Shown: in pieces, positions 1 to 8,399 of the stretch
Position numbering within the stretch: the first letter of the stretch is position 1
Layout of the letters: the number at the start of each line of letters is the position of its first letter
NCBI RefSeq assembly: GCF_030813695.1
Contig: NZ_JAUSVA010000002.1
Location: 4,402,001 to 4,466,000 of the forward strand
DNA: 64,000 nucleotides
Direction: 5' to 3'
From: Kitasatospora herbaricolor
GTDB taxonomy: Bacteria > Actinomycetota > Actinomycetes > Streptomycetales > Streptomycetaceae
Made by a program: the position numbers and the translations under genes
The notes under the pieces: model-generated
The model's input: only the letters and a program-made list of their open reading frames with translations
Databases searched by the model: none
Told to the model about the DNA's origin: nothing

Positions 1-255
1 GACGGCGACGGGCCGCTGGCCGAGCGCCTCGGCTACGAGGACCTCGCCCTGGAGGGCGTGGAGTACCGGGAGTCGCTGAAGCCGCTGCTGGCGAAGCTGC
101 CGCCGCGGGAGCGCCGGATCATCATGCTCAGGTTCTTCGGGAACCTGACCCAGTCGCAGATCGGCGAGGAGATCGGCATCTCGCAGATGCACGTCTCCCG
201 GCTGCTCACCAAGACCCTCACCCAGCTGCGCGAGGGCCTGATCAGCGAGGCCTGA
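1..255 (+). CDS. RNA polymerase sigma factor, SigB/SigF/SigG family (3' end only)
   Basis: The window opens inside this gene, in frame 1, so only about 84 C-terminal residues are seen. They contain a sigma region 4 helix-turn-helix: LPPRERRIIMLRFFGNLTQ followed by QIGEEIGISQMHVSRLL, then TL and LREGL. The IGISQMHVSRLL recognition helix is the form usual in SigB/SigF/SigG stress and sporulation sigma factors. Those factors direct RNA polymerase to -35 elements and are normally controlled by anti-sigma kinases. No partner gene is visible here. A GTG at base 58 is internal, not a start. Subfamily assignment (SigB versus SigF or a paralogue) cannot be made without regions 2 and 3. Confidence 0.9.
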   Translation, partial: DGDGPLAERLGYEDLALEGVEYRESLKPLLAKLPPRERRIIMLRFFGNLTQSQIGEEIGISQMHVSRLLTKTLTQLREGLISEA

Positions 256-270
256 GAGACCCCCGCAGGC

Positions 271-298
271 GTGGCCGGGAGCACCCGCTCCCGGCCAC
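271..298. terminator. Hairpin terminator after the sigma factor
   Basis: A perfect 12-bp stem (GTGGCCGGGAGC with GCTCCCGGCCAC) and a 4-nt loop lie 16 bases after the sigma-factor stop. It sits between convergent genes, so it may serve both strands. No U-run follows, as is common in streptomycetes. Confidence 0.7.
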
Positions 299-414
299 AT
301 TCGTACCAGGCGTCCCACGGGCCTCCTGGCGCCCCAGGAGACCCGGCAAGGCCCCCGCCGGGCCCCGGCCCTCGCACGGGCCCGCCCGCGGCCCGCCGGG
401 CGGCCTCCGGGGCG

Positions 415-1377
415 TCAGCCGACCAGCAGGTTGGCCCGCAGGCCGGCCAGCACCTCGTCGTCCAGACCCAGGCCGTCCTGCCAGAACTCCTCGAACGACG
501 CCCAGCCGGCGGCGACCTCCTCGAAGGCGGCCTCCAGGTAGGCGCGGTCGGCCCGGAAGACCGGCAGCAGCAGCCGCGGCTCCTGCATCAGCCCCCGGGT
601 GCCGAAGCTGTCGACGATGTGCTCGATGATCGCGGCCGACCGCTCGTTGGTCAGCAGGTAGTCCGTGAAGACGGTGTCGCGGTCCACCCCGAGCGCGGTG
701 AGCAGGATCGCGGCCGTCCAGCCGGTCCGGTCCTTGCCGGCCGAGCAGTGGAAGAGCAGCGGTGCGCCGTCCGGCGCGGCCAACAGGCGCAGCACGGTGG
801 CGAACCGCTCCCGGGCGACCGGGTCGGTGACGAACCAGCGGTAGAGGCCGACCATCATCGCGGCCGCCCGGCCGTCGCCGAGCAGCGCGCGCTGCTTCTC
901 GGGACTGCGGTCCGCCAGGGCGTCCCGCAGGGCGACGTAGATGTCGAAGTCGGCTGCGAAGACGGGCAGGTGGTGCAGGGTGACGCCGTCGGGGGCGGTG
1001 CGCCCGACGGTGATCGGGGTGGCGGAGAGCTCGGCGGCGGCGATCTCGGCGACCGGCAGGCCGGGGACCCGGTCCGGGCCCGCCTCGCGGACCTCGTCGA
1101 GGCTGCGCAGGTCGACGACCTGGCGCAGGCCGTACCCGACGAGCACGTCGAGGTCCTCGTCGGTGAGCCGGTTGAGGCCGTCGCTGCGCAGCGCGACGCC
1201 GTGCCGCAGCACCCGGCCGTCGGCCGTCCGGTACCCGCCGAGGTCGCGGGCGTTGACGGCCCCGCGCAGGCCGAGACTGCGGGCGGCCGCGAGGTCGGTG
1301 AGCGGCCCGCCGGGCAGGACGTCGGCGGCACGGCCGGCTGCGCCGGGGGCTGCGGTCTCGGTCTGCTGATCTGTCAC
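415..1377 (-). CDS. Tyrosine-protein phosphatase (Y_phosphatase3 / Siw14-like)
   Basis: A 320-residue cytoplasmic protein with the phosphatase P-loop HCSAGKDRTGW: catalytic Cys about residue 211, Arg about 217 (C-x5-R). An N-terminal block, VNARDLGGYRTADGRVLR, is typical of the bacterial tyrosine/serine phosphatase family that hydrolyses phosphotyrosine or inositol phosphates. The start is placed at GTG 1377 because GGAGG lies 8 bases upstream. Earlier in-frame starts at 1392 (ATG) and 1428 (GTG) have no ribosome binding site, and the ATG at 1392 actually overlaps the GGAGG. The gene is monocistronic and convergent with the sigma factor. The substrate is unknown. Confidence 0.88.
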   Translation of the reverse strand: MTDQQTETAAPGAAGRAADVLPGGPLTDLAAARSLGLRGAVNARDLGGYRTADGRVLRHGVALRSDGLNRLTDEDLDVLVGYGLRQVVDLRSLDEVREAGPDRVPGLPVAEIAAAELSATPITVGRTAPDGVTLHHLPVFAADFDIYVALRDALADRSPEKQRALLGDGRAAAMMVGLYRWFVTDPVARERFATVLRLLAAPDGAPLLFHCSAGKDRTGWTAAILLTALGVDRDTVFTDYLLTNERSAAIIEHIVDSFGTRGLMQEPRLLLPVFRADRAYLEAAFEEVAAGWASFEEFWQDGLGLDDEVLAGLRANLLVG

Positions 1378-1559
1378 GGGTCGGGCCTCCATCGGATATT
1401 CGGAACGCCGCAGCGCAGAACCTCGCACGATGTTGCATGAACCTGCCCGGCGGGGGGCACAGATGTGCGAGAGTGGTGGTGCTTGATCAGTCTAGGCAGC
1501 CCGGTGGGGCCTACCCGGGAGTAGTCGGTGACCAGCGGGTATCCGGCCGACGGCCGCAT

Positions 1560-1700
1560 TGGTCAACAGATTGCTGTCAGCTGCTGACGGATTGTTGTTC
1601 TCATTTAATTATTTGCGTAGATTGTGGCTTTCTGACCACGTTCAAACCCTTTATGGCATCGCCATGAACGTTGGTAACAGATTCGCTGCACTCTCACCCA
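1560..1700. promoter_or_regulatory. AT-rich upstream region of the exopolysaccharide cluster
   Basis: The gap between the phosphatase and the Agd3-like gene contains a block conspicuously richer in A/T than anything nearby, centred on 1600-1680, for example CATTTAATTATTTGCG. It includes a small perfect dyad at 1576-1588 (GTCAGC-T-GCTGAC). In streptomycetes such islands are often Lsr2-silenced promoters. That role is inference; no single -10/-35 pair stands out. Confidence 0.4.
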
Positions 1701-1821
1701 TTTGGTCCCTAGCACCCCTGAACCTCCACCAAGATGACACCAGGCAGCCTGCTGCCTTCGAACAGAGTCAGGGCAGGCGCGCCGAGCAGCGGACCGCCCC
1801 TGCCCAATGGGGAGGAACCAC

Positions 1822-4140
1822 ATGGGTCGAGCGACCCGAAGAGCTGCCGCTTGCGCGGTGGCAGTCCTGCTGGCCGGCGGTCTCCAGTCGTCCTTCGCCA
1901 ACGCCGCGACGACGACCCGGATCGACCTCACCGTGCTCGTGATCAGCGACGGTGGCCCCGCCACCGCCGCCATCGCCGCCGAACTGGCGAGCCAGGGCAC
2001 CCCCTACAAGATCGTCAATCTGAACGACGCCAACCGGCCCGTGATCGATGCCGCCTTCCTGAGCGACACCGTGAACGGGCAGCCCCGCGCGAAGTTCCAG
2101 GGTGTCGTCCTGCCCAACGACAACCCCTTCGCCGCCGGGTCCGCCGAGATGACGGCCCTGGCCGCCTTCGAGGCCGCCTTCGGCATCCGACAGGTCGACG
2201 CCTACACCTATGCCCGCCCGGACGTCGGTCTGAACTGGGCGCAGAACCCCGGTTACATCGGCAGCCTCGACGGCGCCCAGGGGCAGGTCACCACGACCGG
2301 CCTCGCCGGCCCGTTCAGCTACCTCAAGGGCAGCGTCCCGTTCGAGGACAACGACCCGAACATCGGCGAGAGCTACGGCTACCTCGCCACCCCGCTGGCC
2401 GGGGCCGATTTCAAGCCACTCGTCGAGGCCCCGATCCCGGGCAGCACCGAGAAGGGCTCGCTGGTCGGCGAGTACACCCACGACGGCCGCAAGGAACTGG
2501 TCGTCACCTTCGTCTACAACCAGTACCAGCAGCAGTACCGGCTGCTGGCCCGCGGCATAGTCGACTGGGTGACCCAGGGCATCCACCTCGGCTACGACCG
2601 CAACTACTTCGCGGCCCACGTCGACGACGTCTTCCTCGCGGACGACCGTTGGGACACCAGCCTCAAGTGCACCCCCGGTGACGTCACCTGCCCGCCCGGC
2701 ACGCCCGAGTCGAGCAACCCGATCCGGATGACGCCGGCCGACGCGCAGTACGCGAAGCAGTGGCAGATCGACCACAACTTCACCATGGACATGGTGTTCA
2801 ACGGCGGCGGCAGCGAGGACTGGAAGGCGGACCACGAGGTCACCGCCGACCCGGTCGTCGACCAGATGGTGGCCGACCAGGCCAGCTACCGCTGGATCAA
2901 CCACACCTACACGCACCCGTACCTGGGCTGCCTGCAGGACGTCTCCGTGGTGCCGTGGAAGTGCACCAAGGACGCGGGCGGCAACACCGTCTGGGTGGAC
3001 CAGGCGACCATCACCGGCCAGATCAAGAACAACCTGGACTGGGCCGCGGCGCACCACATCACGCTCGACAAGAGCGAGCTCGTCACCGGCGAGCACTCGG
3101 GCCTGCTGACCGCTCCCCAGGAGACCAGCGACAACCCGTACCTGGCGCCCTCCCTGGTCACCAACGGTGTCAAGTGGACGGCGAGCGACGCCTCCCGCGA
3201 GAGCGGCCAGCGCGCCGTCGGCAGCTCCACGCTGACCGTCCCGCGGTACCCGATGAACGTCTTCTACAACGCCGGCACGGCGGTGGAGGAGGCCGACGAG
3301 TACAACTGGATCTACACCAGCGTCGCCAACGGCGGCAGCGGGGTCTGCGAGAACAACGCGAACTCCACCTGCCTCACCACCCCGCTGAACACCTCCACCG
3401 GCTACACCTCGTACATCGTGCCGCTGGAGGCGCGGATCGACCTGGGCCACGTGCTCAGCAACGACCCGCGGCCGCACTTCATCCACCAGTCGAACCTGGC
3501 CGAGGACCGGATCGTCTACCCCGTCCTGGACACGGTGCTCTCCACGTACCGCAACCTGCACGCGGACAACGCCCCGATCGTGAACCTCCCGCAGCGCGAG
3601 ATCGGCGCCGAGTTCCAGCGCCGCGCGGCCTGGAACACCGCCCTGGCCGCCGGCCAGGTCACGGCGTACCGGATCGGTGACACCGTCACCGTGAACGCGC
3701 CCGCCGGGCTCTCGACCGAGGCCACCATGCCGACCGGCACCGTCCAGAAGCTCACCTTCGGCAGCACCGCGTTCGGCACCGCCTACGCCGGTACGCTGTC
3801 CGGCTGGGTCAAGGCCGGCTCGCTGCAGAGCACCGTCACGCTGAAGCTGACGGCCGCGCAGACCCCGGCGGCCCCGGCCGCCCCCGCTGCCGCCGCCGCC
3901 AAGACGGCGCCCGTCGCCGCCCCGGCCGCCAAGACGGTGGTCCCGAGCGGCGCCGCCACCGCAGTCCCGGTCGGCCCGAGCGACACCGACCGGACCGACG
4001 CGGCGACGCTGGTGCCCGGCAGTGGCAAGCCCGTCCTCGGCAAGGCCCTCCTGGGCAAGGCCGGGAACAACACCGCGGGCAAGCCCGCCGCGGGCAAGAG
4101 CACGGCGAAGAAGCCCGCCGGCAAGACCGGCAAGCAGTAA
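1822..4140 (+). CDS. Secreted Agd3-like polysaccharide deacetylase (CE18/CBM87 type)
   Basis: A 772-residue exported protein. Residues 1-28 form a signal peptide (twin Arg, hydrophobic core, SSFANA cleavage region). The next ~220 residues, opening RIDLTVLVISDGG, resemble the N-terminal carbohydrate-binding domain of Aspergillus Agd3. The catalytic part carries HVDDVF (Asp 268/269) and HTYTH (His 361, His 365), the metal-binding pattern of NodB/CE18 deacetylases, plus a GEHSG motif. The C-terminus is a low-complexity Ala/Lys/Gly tail that may associate with wall or polymer. Known family role: removing N-acetyl groups from GalNAc residues of exopolysaccharide. ATG 1822 is preferred because GGGGAGGA lies 5-6 bases upstream; ATG 1807 overlaps that site. 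It is the first gene of the eight-gene cluster. Confidence 0.8.
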   Translation: MGRATRRAAACAVAVLLAGGLQSSFANAATTTRIDLTVLVISDGGPATAAIAAELASQGTPYKIVNLNDANRPVIDAAFLSDTVNGQPRAKFQGVVLPNDNPFAAGSAEMTALAAFEAAFGIRQVDAYTYARPDVGLNWAQNPGYIGSLDGAQGQVTTTGLAGPFSYLKGSVPFEDNDPNIGESYGYLATPLAGADFKPLVEAPIPGSTEKGSLVGEYTHDGRKELVVTFVYNQYQQQYRLLARGIVDWVTQGIHLGYDRNYFAAHVDDVFLADDRWDTSLKCTPGDVTCPPGTPESSNPIRMTPADAQYAKQWQIDHNFTMDMVFNGGGSEDWKADHEVTADPVVDQMVADQASYRWINHTYTHPYLGCLQDVSVVPWKCTKDAGGNTVWVDQATITGQIKNNLDWAAAHHITLDKSELVTGEHSGLLTAPQETSDNPYLAPSLVTNGVKWTASDASRESGQRAVGSSTLTVPRYPMNVFYNAGTAVEEADEYNWIYTSVANGGSGVCENNANSTCLTTPLNTSTGYTSYIVPLEARIDLGHVLSNDPRPHFIHQSNLAEDRIVYPVLDTVLSTYRNLHADNAPIVNLPQREIGAEFQRRAAWNTALAAGQVTAYRIGDTVTVNAPAGLSTEATMPTGTVQKLTFGSTAFGTAYAGTLSGWVKAGSLQSTVTLKLTAAQTPAAPAAPAAAAAKTAPVAAPAAKTVVPSGAATAVPVGPSDTDRTDAATLVPGSGKPVLGKALLGKAGNNTAGKPAAGKSTAKKPAGKTGKQ

Positions 4141-4149
4141 GACGCAGGA

Positions 4150-4185
4150 CCGGTGGTGGGGCGGGCGATCCCGCCCCACCACCGG
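4150..4185. terminator. Hairpin between the deacetylase and the glycosyltransferase
   Basis: A perfect 16-bp GC-rich stem with a 4-nt loop starts 9 bases after the deacetylase stop. It could end transcription of the first gene, or act as a partial terminator/processing site setting different mRNA levels for gene 1 and the rest of the cluster. Only 53 bases separate it from the next start. Confidence 0.6.
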
Positions 4186-4238
4186 CTGTACGTCCGCCAC
4201 CACATCGGACGTCGACGGGAGAAGGAGGGGGATCGGGG

Positions 4239-5780
4239 ATGCGCGTCACCCTGCTCACCGAGGGGACGTATCCGCACCAGCACGGGGGCGTGAGTGTCTG
4301 GTGCGACCAGCTCGTCCAGGGCATGCCGGACGTCGATTTCGACATCGTCGCGGTGACCGGCACCGGCCACGAGCCGCTCGCCTGGGAACTGCCCGCCAAC
4401 GTGCGGTCGGTGACCACCGCACCGCTCTGGGGCCCGGCCTCGGGTGCCAAGCCTCCGCGCCGCAAGGAGCTGCGGAGATTCCTCGACGCGTACGAGCGCT
4501 TCCTGCACTCCATCCTCGACCCGGTCTACACCACCCACTTCGGCACGGAGCTGTACGGCTTCGCCGACCTCGCCCGGCGCGGCCTGCTCAGCCCGGCGCT
4601 GCGCAGCGAGCCCGCCCTGCGCACCCTCCAGCGCGTCTGGACCCGTGACTACCTGCCGACCGCCGTCTCCCGGCCCACCCTCCACGACGCCCTCAACGCG
4701 ACCGACCTGCTGGAGCACGCCCTGCGGCCGCTCTCGGTCGAGCCGCCGCAGGACGGCGTCGCGCACGCGGCCAGCGGCGGCCTGGCGACCCTGCCCGGCC
4801 TGATCGCCTCCCAGCAGTTCGGCGTACCGTTCCTGCTCACCGAGCACGGCATCTACCTGCGCGAGCGCTACCTCGGCTACCGCACCGGCCCGTACCGCTG
4901 GCCGGTCAAGGCGCTGCTGCTGGGCTTCTACCGGATGCTCGCCGAGGAGAGCTACCGGCGGGCGGCGCTGGTCACCCCCGGCAACCGGTACAACCGGCGC
5001 TGGGAGGAGCGCGGCGGCACGCCGTCCGCGCACATCCGCACCGTGTACAACGGCGTCGACCCGGCGGCCTTCCCGCCCGCCGGGCCCGAGCCGGAGACCC
5101 CCACCCTCAGCTGGGCCGGCCGGGTCGACCCGATCAAGGACCTGGAGACGCTGATCCGGGCCTTCGCCATCGTCCTCAAGGAGATGCCGGAGGCCAAGCT
5201 GCGGCTGTTCGGCGGCACCCCCAAGGGCGGCGAGGGCTACCGCGACGGCTGCATAGCCCTGGCCGCCGAACTCGGCATCGCCGACTCGGTGGTGTTCGAG
5301 GGCCGGGTCGCCGACATCACCGACGCCTACGCGGCCGGGAACGTGGTGATGCTCTCCAGCATCAGCGAGGGCTTCCCGTTCACCCTGATCGAGGCGATGT
5401 CCTGCGGCCGCTCCACCGTCTCCACCGATGTGGGCGGCGTCCGCGAGGCCGTCGGCGACACCGGCCTGGTCGTCCCGCCGCGGGAGCCCGAGCCGATGGC
5501 CGCCGCCGCCCTGGAGCTGCTGCGCGACCCGGAGCGGCGGGCCCGGCTCGGCGAGCAGGCCCGGCTGCGGGTGATCGAGCAGTTCACCCTGCGCCAGAAC
5601 ATCGACGGCTTCCGGAACATCTACACCGAGCTGCTCGGCACCGCCCGCTGGCTGCCCGAGGGCGTCGTCGCCGTCGGCGCCGACGGCCCGGAACTCCCGC
5701 AGGAGCACGCCGGCACCGCCGCCGGCCGCCCCGTCACCAGCTGGGGCCGGCGCGCCGAGAAGCTGCAGGAGGCCCGATGA
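4239..5780 (+). CDS. PelF-like GT4 family glycosyltransferase
   Basis: A 513-residue cytoplasmic GT-B enzyme. The N-terminus, LLTEGTYPHQHGGVSVW, is the signature of the PelF subgroup of family GT4. Further hallmarks are LLTEHGIYLRER, YNGVDP, the nucleotide-binding AGRVDPIKD, and EGFPFTLIEAMSCG (the GT4 E-x7-E region). PelF uses a nucleotide-activated hexosamine to build the Pel polymer. Here the enzyme is inferred to polymerise the product of the neighbouring sugar-nucleotide genes. A strong AAGGAGG precedes ATG 4239, and its stop overlaps the next start as ATGA, suggesting translational coupling. Gtb3 of the fungal GAG cluster occupies the same functional slot. Confidence 0.85.
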   Translation: MRVTLLTEGTYPHQHGGVSVWCDQLVQGMPDVDFDIVAVTGTGHEPLAWELPANVRSVTTAPLWGPASGAKPPRRKELRRFLDAYERFLHSILDPVYTTHFGTELYGFADLARRGLLSPALRSEPALRTLQRVWTRDYLPTAVSRPTLHDALNATDLLEHALRPLSVEPPQDGVAHAASGGLATLPGLIASQQFGVPFLLTEHGIYLRERYLGYRTGPYRWPVKALLLGFYRMLAEESYRRAALVTPGNRYNRRWEERGGTPSAHIRTVYNGVDPAAFPPAGPEPETPTLSWAGRVDPIKDLETLIRAFAIVLKEMPEAKLRLFGGTPKGGEGYRDGCIALAAELGIADSVVFEGRVADITDAYAAGNVVMLSSISEGFPFTLIEAMSCGRSTVSTDVGGVREAVGDTGLVVPPREPEPMAAAALELLRDPERRARLGEQARLRVIEQFTLRQNIDGFRNIYTELLGTARWLPEGVVAVGADGPELPQEHAGTAAGRPVTSWGRRAEKLQEAR

Positions 5781-7294
5781 GCGGCCCGCTGCGGCTCGTC
5801 CCCGACGAAGCCGGCCCCGAGTGGGCCGAGCAGACCATGCAGCTGCGCACCCTGCCGCGCCAGCGCCGCCGCCCGGCCCCGCCGGAGCCGGCCGACGACG
5901 GCCTCGACCTCTCCGCCGACCCGATCGACGCGCTGGCGGAGCGGCTCGCCGACGTCTGCGCCGACGCCGTGCACCCGTACGAGATCGCGGCCTTCCTGGA
6001 GTCGGACGGGCTGACGGACGAGCAGGCCGCGCTGAACTACGGCCGGCCCGACTCCTTCACCCTCGCCGAGGAGCTGTTCACCAAGGTCGCCCGGCGCTAC
6101 CCCGGCCCGAGCGCCGAGTTCGCCAACCCCTGGCGGGCCGACCCCTGGCGCTGCGTGGTGCGCGGCCTGGTGTTCGCGCTGCCCGGCCTCGGCTACCTGC
6201 TCGGCGCCAACCTCTTCGCGGTCGAGCGGATGCGCTTCGGCCTGCCCTCCGGCATGGTCGCGCTCTCCGTCGCCACCCTCGCCAGCTGGTCCTGGAACCA
6301 GGCGCTCGCCCACCGCTCCTACGCCTGGCTCGGGCGCGGCCGGCGCCGGGCCGCCGGGCGCTGCCTGGCGATCGGCGCCCCGGCGGGCGCGCTGGTCGCG
6401 GCGGTCAGCGCCTACGTGGTCGGCGGGCCGCTCAGCTCCCTGCTGTTCGCGGCCGGCCAGTCCGGGTACCTGGCGGCCGCCACCGTGCTGCTGGTGCTCG
6501 GCCGGGAGAAGTCCCTGCTGGTCGCCCTGGCGCCGTCGGCCCTCGGCGCGGGCGTGGTCCTCGCCGTGGACGTGCCGCAGGTGGTCCGGACCTGCGTCCT
6601 GCTGGCCACCCTCGCGCTCGCCCTGGCGCTGGCCGTCCGCGAGGTGATCCGCTGCCTGCGCTCCGAGCAGGACGCCACCGTGCTGCGGCTGCCGCTGAGC
6701 AAGGAGATCCCGCAGGGCCTGTTCGGGCTCGCGGTCGGCACCCTGACCCTGATCGCCGGCCTCGGCACCACCATCCACCAGGCCGTCGACGGGGGTGTGC
6801 GGGCCACCGACGCTGCCGCCCCGACCGGGCCGGCGATGGTCGCGCTGACCCTCAGTCTCGGCCTCGCCGAGTGGCTGCTGTTCCGCTACCGGGCGATGGC
6901 CGTGGCCGCGCTGCGCACCAGCCACACCCCCGGCCAGTTCGTCCGCCGGACCGGCGGCGTGCTGCTCGGCTGCCTGCTCACCTACCTCACCACCGTGGCC
7001 GCGCTGGACGCGGCCGCCACCGTGCTCTGGCCCGGTGCGCCGAACCTCGGGACCGTCCAGCTGGGCGCCCTGCTGGTCCTCGGCGGCGCGCTCTGGCTGG
7101 CCCTGCTGCTGAACGCCTTCGGCCACAGCTGGAGCACCGCCCTGATCTGCCTGGCCGCCGCGATCGCCGAGTGCGCCGGGCTGCTGGCCGGTGCGGACCC
7201 GACCCTCCTGCAGCTGATCGGCTGCGGGGCGGCCGCCCTGGTCCTCACCTCCATCGCCGGGCCCGCGCTCGGCAGAACCACCAAGCACCGCTGA
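5777..7294 (+). CDS. Polytopic membrane protein of the exopolysaccharide cluster
   Basis: A 505-residue protein with a ~120-residue soluble N-terminal part, including a helical stretch HPYEIAAFLESDGLTDEQA, followed by about ten or more hydrophobic segments to the C-terminus, broken by short basic loops. The ATG overlaps the glycosyltransferase stop (ATGA) and has AGGAGG upstream. It holds the place that PelG, a Wzx-like exporter, holds next to PelF in pel operons and has similar membrane content, but I see no motif that proves homology. Inferred role: moving polymer or a lipid-linked precursor across the membrane. It could equally be a synthase partner of the PelF-like enzyme. Confidence 0.75.
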   Translation: MSGPLRLVPDEAGPEWAEQTMQLRTLPRQRRRPAPPEPADDGLDLSADPIDALAERLADVCADAVHPYEIAAFLESDGLTDEQAALNYGRPDSFTLAEELFTKVARRYPGPSAEFANPWRADPWRCVVRGLVFALPGLGYLLGANLFAVERMRFGLPSGMVALSVATLASWSWNQALAHRSYAWLGRGRRRAAGRCLAIGAPAGALVAAVSAYVVGGPLSSLLFAAGQSGYLAAATVLLVLGREKSLLVALAPSALGAGVVLAVDVPQVVRTCVLLATLALALALAVREVIRCLRSEQDATVLRLPLSKEIPQGLFGLAVGTLTLIAGLGTTIHQAVDGGVRATDAAAPTGPAMVALTLSLGLAEWLLFRYRAMAVAALRTSHTPGQFVRRTGGVLLGCLLTYLTTVAALDAAATVLWPGAPNLGTVQLGALLVLGGALWLALLLNAFGHSWSTALICLAAAIAECAGLLAGADPTLLQLIGCGAAALVLTSIAGPALGRTTKHR

Positions 7295-7362
7295 ACCGCG
7301 CCGGCCGCGGGGCCCGGCACGCCACCCACCTCAGCTGAACACCCACCAGAAAGAGAATGCGT

Positions 7363-8355
7363 ATGAGCACCGTCGCCGTCACCGGAGCCGAGGGCTTCAT
7401 CGGCTCCCACCTCGTCGAGACCCTGGTCGCCGACGGCCACCAGGTCCGCGCGATGGTCCAGTACAACTCCTTCTCCTCCTTCGGCTGGCTGGAGACCCTC
7501 GACCGCGAGGTGCTCGACTCGGTCGAGATCGTCCTCGGCGACGTCCGCGACCCGGGCTCGGTCAACGGCCTGGTCAAGGGCACCGAGGCGGTCTACCACC
7601 TGGCCGCCCTGATCGCGATCCCGTACTCCTACCGGGCACCGCACTCGTACATCGAGACCAACGTCACCGGCACCCTCAACGTCCTGGAGGCCGTGCGCCA
7701 CCTGGAGATCCCGCGCCTGGTGCACACCTCGACCAGCGAGACCTACGGCACCGCGCAGACCGTGCCGATCACCGAGGACCACCCGATCAACACGCAGTCC
7801 CCCTACGCGGCCTCCAAGGCCGGCGGGGACCGCCTCGCGGACAGCTACCACGCGAGCTTCGAGACCCCGGTCGTCACGCTGCGCCCGTTCAACACCTTCG
7901 GCCCGCGCCAGTCGATGCGCGCCGTCATCCCGACCGTGATCGCCCAGCTCGCCGCCGGCGAGACCGTGATCACCCTCGGCGACCTGCGCCCGACCCGTGA
8001 CTTCACCTTCGTCAAGGACACCGCGGCCGCCTTCCGCACCGTCGGCACCGCGCCCGCCGAGACCGTGGTCGGCAAGACCTTCAACGCCGGCACCGGCGGC
8101 GAGATCTCGGTCGGCGACCTGGTCACCCTGGTCGGCAAGCTGATGGGCGTCGACGTCACCGTCAAGGAGGACGAGCAGCGCATCCGCCCGGCCAACTCCG
8201 AGGTCATGCGCCTGGTCGCCGACGCCACCCGGCTGCGCACCGCCACCGGCTGGGCCCCGGGCCACTCCCTGGAGCAGGGCCTGGAGCAGACCATCGAGTT
8301 CTTCCGGGACCCGGCCAACCTGTCCCGGTACAAGACCGACCTGTACAACGTCTGA
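7363..8355 (+). CDS. Extended SDR sugar-nucleotide dehydratase/epimerase (LegB-like)
   Basis: A 330-residue extended short-chain dehydrogenase. The NAD-binding motif is VTGAEGFIGSH. Active-site elements are the TSTSETYG Ser/Thr block and the YAASK Tyr-Lys pair (SPYAASKAGGDR). The segments HLAALIAIPYSY, FNTFGPRQS and LRPTRDFTFV closely follow LegB-type UDP-GlcNAc 4,6-dehydratases rather than GalE 4-epimerases. The product may therefore be a 4-keto-6-deoxy-hexosamine, though C4 epimerisation cannot be excluded by eye. ATG 7363 is chosen because AAGAGA lies upstream at usable spacing; ATG 7357 is too close to it. Uge3, a UDP-sugar 4-epimerase, fills the comparable place in the fungal GAG cluster. 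Confidence 0.85.
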   Translation: MSTVAVTGAEGFIGSHLVETLVADGHQVRAMVQYNSFSSFGWLETLDREVLDSVEIVLGDVRDPGSVNGLVKGTEAVYHLAALIAIPYSYRAPHSYIETNVTGTLNVLEAVRHLEIPRLVHTSTSETYGTAQTVPITEDHPINTQSPYAASKAGGDRLADSYHASFETPVVTLRPFNTFGPRQSMRAVIPTVIAQLAAGETVITLGDLRPTRDFTFVKDTAAAFRTVGTAPAETVVGKTFNAGTGGEISVGDLVTLVGKLMGVDVTVKEDEQRIRPANSEVMRLVADATRLRTATGWAPGHSLEQGLEQTIEFFRDPANLSRYKTDLYNV

Positions 8356-8399
8356 CCCGTCCAGCACATGCAGACATCGTCTTCCGTGGGGGAACCACC

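Noticed and set aside
1807..1821. Upstream start codon for the deacetylase at 1807
   Set aside because: The ATG is part of the Shine-Dalgarno region (ATGGGGAGGA) for ATG 1822, and would leave the signal peptide with an unneeded extension.
1768..4203. Long open frame antisense to the deacetylase gene
   Set aside because: Its translation is Gly/Val/Arg/Asp-rich with no domain, and the opposite strand has a signal peptide and catalytic motifs. Such antisense frames are normal in very GC-rich genes.
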